A DNA stretch of 64,000 bases from NCBI GenBank assembly GCA_030533445.1, contig CM060080.1, positions 22,893,377 through 22,957,376 of the forward strand. The letters run 5' to 3'. Shown one piece after another: positions 59,481 through 64,000 of this stretch (positions within the stretch are counted from its first letter, which is position 1; each line of letters begins with the position of its first letter). Under the pieces are notes generated by a model. That model saw only the letters and a list, made by a program, of their open reading frames with translations, was not told the DNA's origin and did no database searches. The position numbers and the translations under genes are program-made. The DNA comes from Cyprinodon diabolis (lineage: Eukaryota; Chordata; Actinopteri; Cyprinodontiformes; Cyprinodontidae).

Positions 59481-59794
59481 GGGATGTTGGAAAAATAAAT
59501 GAAAAATCTTTTGTAACTGACTTAATACTGTATGCACACTTGGTCTTATTCATTTAAAATGTTATTTTTCTTCACAGTCATATAGAGAAGTTAAAAAAGG
59601 GGTTAATCCATAAGACTCTCATAGCACTGATTCAATCACCAATCAAATAAGAAAGAGCAAACACACCTACCAAGACTTGGCTGTCCAGAGGACAGTAACT
59701 GAGGGAGCCGATCCATCTTCAGTTACAGCTGCAGAGCAACTGCAAATAGCAATTTTCGGTCTGGCCAGATTAATTTAAGTCACTGGATTAATTT

Positions 59795-60370
59795 AAGTCA
59801 ATTCATTTTATTTATGTAGCCTAGCTCCAATCATAACCCTTTCCTACTGGCCGAAAAGCCCATTTAAATCATGGGAACAGTCAGCTTTTTGTAGCAGTGG
59901 GAACATCTCACTGATGCGTGTCTACCCGAGTCAAAAGACTCAGCAGTCAAAGAGACTCAGGTTAAAATTCCCTCGGCTCTGATCGGCATGTTGTCGGAAC
60001 ATCAGACTCGGGTTGACTCGTTACTTTACATGATACCATTGAGCACAACGTACGGAAACTCAACAAACCACAGCAGTTGTGTGTGATCTAACAAACTGAA
60101 ACAACTGTGTTTACATTCGATAAAGATGGTGCAGCATTGGTGAGAGAAATTCGGACATATAACAGAGCAATGCAATAAAGAATACTTACTACGCCCTGTT
60201 TCTTTATATGTTTACTTTCATTGCTCTCCATTGTTTACTTTCCTAGGATAAGAAACAGGTTTTAGAAGACATAGTTCATCTCAAGGCACTTTACAGAGGT
60301 AATTCAATAAGATCATTTAGTCAGATTTAAACAGTTTAACGATAACTAGCTGATTGCATCCAGGCAATAG
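59795..60370 (-). mobile_element. L2-type LINE 3' tip, split by an insertion
   Basis: 59799-59838 is the family 3' end inverted ('tcattttatttatgtagc', 'ctccaatcataac'), and 60269-60370 continues it ('catctcaaggcactttacag', 'aattcaataagatc', 'agctgattgcatcc'). In other copies these parts are adjacent. Confidence 0.75.
59841..60267. mobile_element. Insertion of unknown type inside the L2 tip
   Basis: About 427 nt interrupts the L2. It contains 'gagtcaaaagactcagcagt' and 'agagactcagg', with 'cagactcgggttgactcg' as loosely repeated 'gactc' motifs. 'tttccta' occurs near both ends (59843, 60239). No ORF and no family recognised. Boundaries are deduced only from the host L2. Confidence 0.5.
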
Positions 60371-60391
60371 GTGCATTTCCAATAATATTAA

Positions 60392-61617
60392 AGGGGTCAT
60401 AGAATGATTCTATAGGGTATTTAGTGCTGGTCCTTAAGGTCTCTGAATAGGGTGTGTAACATTGGTTGGGGTGAAAATGGCATATTTGCTGTTCTATGAG
60501 CCCTAATGCAAGCCTGGTTAAGAGCCCTCGAATGAAACCACTGGTTTTCTTCCTTTTATAGAATGCTCATGAATATTTAGATGAGCTGTGCTCTGATTGG
60601 TTGGTTTACAACGAGCGAAGCTGCTGAGCAAAGACGTATCATAGCAGCATGCACTCACTCACTGAAACATCAAATTGTTGATTTGGTAGGGTGATCAGAC
60701 GTCCTCTTTTTCCCGGACATGTCCTACTTTTCATACTTCAAAAAATGTCCGGGGGGAATTTCGAAATCGTCTGGGATTTTGATCAACTACAGTACAGGAG
60801 AACCGAGCCATGAGCTCTGGAGCTGGTCGGGGCTGGGAACGGAGTGATCAAACCTGACCCAGTGACAGTAGCCTGGACAATGGCGGCCCAAAGCACGGTA
60901 AGGCAGGCCCGTGGGAAGCATAGCGTCACGGGTCGGGTTCGGTTGCTCCATCCCCGGCCACCGGGGTTCCCCCCAGAGCTTACAGCTCGGTTGGAATGCT
61001 CAGTCTGGTCCAGCCAGTGGCCCAGCAGCCCACCCCGCCCCAAAAAGTGTCCTCCTTTTCAGAAACCCAGATCTGGTCACTATAGATGCTAGCATTGCTA
61101 TCAACCTTCAGCATGCAGTTGTGATGGCCTTATGGTTGGAACAGCCCCTCGTTTCAGTAAAAGAAGTTTAGCAAATCCTGCTTTTGAACTGTCCAACATT
61201 TTGAAAGCTGTCTTCAGTAAAACTCTTAGAGCAAATGAACAGCTGAGCATCAAACTTTGCAGGGATCTTCTGATAGATAAAAATAATCCATGCCTGTCGA
61301 GCCTTCGGATCCTTGGGAAGACTGTGAAAATGTTCCCCTTTTTACGTGCAGCTTGGAACATTGCATTTACTGTATGTCAATTTCAGGGTGTGACAAAAGT
61401 ACAGGCCAGAACCAAATAAGGCAACTTCCCTGAATTGACGTCAATTTGGTGCTTCATTTGAAATCGCCTGTTGTATGGTGGAAGTTTAGAATTGTGAGAT
61501 TTGCAGAGAAAGGAGGTGTTGATAGCATTTGAACTTCTCTATACGTCCATTTCACCGACTCATCTATTGTTATTCATCTATGACAATGTAAATTCAGTTT
61601 TGCATTCTATGACCCCT
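60392..61617. mobile_element. TTAA-flanked non-autonomous DNA element, 1226 bp
   Basis: Left end AGGGGTCATAGAATG and right end CATTCTATGACCCCT are perfect 15-bp inverted repeats, flanked by TTAA at 60388-60391 and 61618-61621. TTAA targets with purine-G-G ends fit Kolobok-type elements (inference; piggyBac also uses TTAA). The interior has no transposase and contains another repeat at 60687-61084. Frames of 60-95 codons inside are not credible genes. Confidence 0.88.
60687..61084. mobile_element. Nested hAT-like element
   Basis: Left end TAGGGTGATCAGACGTCCTC and right end (inverted) TATAGTGACCAGATCTGG are recognisable imperfect inverted repeats. 'tttttcccggacatgtcc' follows on the left and 'gtgtcctccttttcagaaac' precedes the right end. 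The interior is GC-rich (about 60780-61070). The 8-bp flanks do not match well, so hAT assignment rests on termini only. Confidence 0.55.
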
Positions 61618-61621
61618 TTAA

Positions 61622-61960
61622 GGGTATTGTGGAGGATTTTCAAGAATTTTTTAAAATTCACCCTCTCCACTATAAAAAAATAATGCACATGCACAACCCT
61701 GTACCTGCTCCCCAAGAGGGAACGCCTATTAAACACATATGAGAGCCCCTTTCCCCTCGTGTAGGCTCTGTTTAAAAGTTGCTGTTCTCATAAGTCATAC
61801 AAGCTTACTGTGATCAAAAGTCCACCCTAACCCCCAAAATCCCTCAATCACTATATAAAGCGGGGACTATACAATAGACGTATAGCAAATTCGGTTAACT
61901 TACCATTCGGACAGATTATCACTACTTTTTGCTCCCTGTTGGTCATGTTGGTCACCTTAA
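61622..61960 (+). mobile_element. TTAA-flanked MITE, copy A
   Basis: Starts GGGTATTGTGGAGGAT directly after TTAA 61618-61621. It then contains 'aatgcacatgcacaaccctg', 'gagggaacgcct', 'tctgtttaaaagttgctg' and 'acaagctta', matching copy B (47303-47650) in reverse. The far terminus was not found. Confidence 0.65.
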
Positions 61961-63335
61961 ACAGGATGTCCTGCTTTGCTTTAAAAAGAACTCAGAAGAC
62001 GTGGCATAGATGGTTTACGTTCTAATCATAGCAACATCCTCCTCAAAAACTACTGTGAGTAAACATGGCAGGAAGTCTAAAAGCATAAGAATAATTAAAG
62101 ACAACTGTGTGTCTTACTCTGAATAAATTGAAGAGAAATGTTTAGAGGAAGCCTCAGCCGTCAACCCTTTATATTTCCCCTGTTCAAATAAGTACCGATG
62201 ACTTTTCAAATACATGCTGTCAGCCATAAGATGTGTTTATTGTGGATAATGATCATTCTCATGCTGAGTTATGTCTTGAGGAGTACTTCAAGCATGGAGG
62301 TAGTCAGAGATGGTCTATTAAAGGTTATAAATCACTTTCCCTGCAGCTGCTGCTGATAACAAGAACAGCTCTAGGAAGGCTGCTGCTGTCCATATAAGTA
62401 AAATATGTAAAGTTGACCTAAAAGCTCAGCAAAGCTGGAGGAAATAGAGTTGATAATAATTTGTAGTGGAGTTGAGGGAAGTCTATTTTACATTTGATGT
62501 GTTAATTTCCTACGCTTTGGAAGACATGAATGTTTCTTTCCATCTGTCACATCCTCAAGCAGCTCTACTTGCTGTTCATTGCAATATCTTGCTTAAATGT
62601 TTTAAAGATTATTTCACATATATCCCTTTTTAACCAGAAGCATACATATATTGTATTGAGACTCTTGAGATGCTTTAAAAATATAAACCTGAGTGATGGT
62701 GGTTGATTTCTACCCTGTAGTCATATACCAGTTTCTCATGTCATATAACTACGAGTGCCACAAGCGTTTTAACATTTCTAAAGTTGTTTGTATTGGAATT
62801 AATTTAGTTAATTACTACATGGGAATAAAACTTTATAAACTGGGGCTTTAAAGCTATTCAAGGGCACTGTTAAGTCTTGCAGCCTAAAATGGGGAGAGTA
62901 TAGAAAAACTGCAGAGCCACTAAGACATGGATATGCGTCTAGACTAAAAGGCTGGACAGGGAGAGCACTAATCAAATAAATTGCTAAGAGGGCCATAGTT
63001 TATTTAGAAGATCTGCAGAGGTGAGACCATAGATTAACACTAAACCTGAAATACCAAGAACAATACTATTCCTATACATGTGGAGGAAGGTGTGATTGTT
63101 TTTGGTCTATATTTAAAAAAAAAAACATGTGTGTCTAAAGGTAAATTTTTTCCAGTCGGTGAGGTATCAGCATCATGCAGCTGAAGCTCGTCCAATTTGA
63201 TGGTGCGGTTTGGGATGTAAACACTGTGCATCTGAAATGTAGAGCAGGGAACCTCTCGCAGGGCTCGCAGAAATCCCCGGGACACCACGTTCGGTCTGAA
63301 TGCACCATAACAAATCAGACACTGACTGTTTGTGT
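61961..63335. other. No gene recognised
   Basis: No repeat signature or supported ORF. The 129-residue minus frame 63040-63429 runs across an A-run and into a repeat and has no domain. Confidence 0.4.
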
Positions 63336-63470
63336 TCACCAGTGTTGTAGTCAAGACCACATAACCCAAGTCTAAGTCACAACCAAGACCACAGTGTATC
63401 AATTCTGATACAAGACCAGAGGCCCACACTTCGTGTCACAATTAAATGTGAAACACGATCAAAAGTCCTT
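63336..63470 (+). repeat. 'gtcaagacc'-type dispersed repeat fragment
   Basis: 'gttgtagtcaagaccaca' followed by iterated 'aagtct', 'aaccaagaccac' and 'acaagaccag' is internally repetitive and resembles a common fish repeat (recollection). Single copy here. Confidence 0.4.
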
Positions 63471-64000
63471 CTCAAATAATCTGACAGATCAATATTCCCT
63501 TAGAAACAAGATATTAATCACAGTTGAAATTGCTGGAACTTTGTCTATTTAATACTCTAAATGTAAATTATTCCATTTTTTTTTCCCTTTCACACATAAT
63601 AAAAATTATAAGATCACCTTACAAACCTAAATCCCTATTACTGACTTTCATGATGAAGGAATGAGAAATAAAAATAAATCACATTGTGTTCGGCACAAGG
63701 CCAAAAAGTATAGTATAGTAAGTTTAATAATTCCTTTTTTTGGATAAATAAAGTTTGATTAATTTGATGAATGTATCTCAATTCTCATTGAAATATAATT
63801 GTTTTCACAATTGAAATATTCCCATTTTATAATAGAATAAATTTGTGGCACTTGTGACTATGCATGCACGCTTAGCTCTAATTGTTCCTATTCATATGCT
63901 TCGCTTGTGTGACATGTTTAGATATTAATTTCAAAACCTAATGATCTGAAATTGCTTACCAGTTGAGGTTCTACAGCAGAATCTTCTATTTACTGACTAA
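63471..64000. other. AT-rich; possible LINE tail
   Basis: 'ttggataaataaagtttgat' at about 63739 resembles a LINE 3' end, but no body precedes it. Otherwise nothing recognised to the window end. Confidence 0.3.

Noticed and set aside
61618..61621. Reading 60392-61960 as one composite element
   Set aside because: Perfect inverted ends at 60392 and 61617 close the first element, and the second has a separate sibling at 47303 without it.

Overview
This window looks like an intergenic or large-intron stretch of a teleost fish nuclear genome. The sequence is AT-rich. It contains very long (TA)n microsatellites and densely nested fragments of repeat classes typical of fish: L2 and Rex1-type LINEs, RTE-type LINE tails, hAT and TTAA-flanked MITEs, Tc1/mariner pieces and solo LTRs. 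A percomorph is plausible, but I cannot name the species. I found no host protein-coding gene, no convincing functional tRNA or rRNA gene, no CRISPR and no prokaryotic organisation. Nearly all open frames in the window are chance frames or transposon remnants.

Layout. 0-6.3 kb: an A16G16 tract, a dispersed repeat carrying an RTE-type insert, antisense L2 3'-UTR fragments, and a Rex1 3' end directly abutting a sense L2 3' half that ends at 6266. 6.6-7.2 kb: a GC-richer, exon-like island of unknown nature. 8.7-9.6 kb: a complete solo LTR with a 5-bp target-site duplication (TSD). 10.3-11.4 kb: repeats. 13.2 kb: a complete hAT MITE with a perfect 8-bp TSD. 17.2 kb: a related, truncated LTR. 18.1-20.6 kb: a (TA)n microsatellite split by a hAT-like element that itself contains a 0.5-kb foldback element. 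22.3-24.4 kb: a second hAT MITE with a perfect TSD, a palindromic MITE, a truncated mariner and LTR-like sequence. 27.7-31.8 kb: a Tc1 scrap, a decayed L2 reverse-transcriptase fragment, a second copy of the dispersed repeat, and an RTE-type element nested in an L2 with a 9-bp TSD. 33.5-42.8 kb: scattered Tc1, RTE, L2 and microsatellite pieces. 44.1-45.0 kb: the best-preserved L2 fragment (201 uninterrupted codons). 45.5-52.7 kb: antisense L2 and Rex1 reverse-transcriptase fragments, a TTAA-flanked MITE and a second solo LTR. 53.5-59.8 kb: mostly unique sequence, including the best candidates for conserved cis-regulatory DNA (about 55.15-56.28 kb and 59.23-59.48 kb). 59.8-62 kb: a split L2 and two TTAA-flanked MITEs that share one TTAA, the first with a further element nested inside it.

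The features do not form a pathway. The window records successive transposition events, and several insertion orders can be read directly. I found no previously undescribed biological system that I can support. The strongest directly readable structures are the nested insertions with intact TSDs, the shared-TTAA MITE pair, the 35-bp palindrome at 54093-54127 and the single-copy-looking blocks that may be regulatory.
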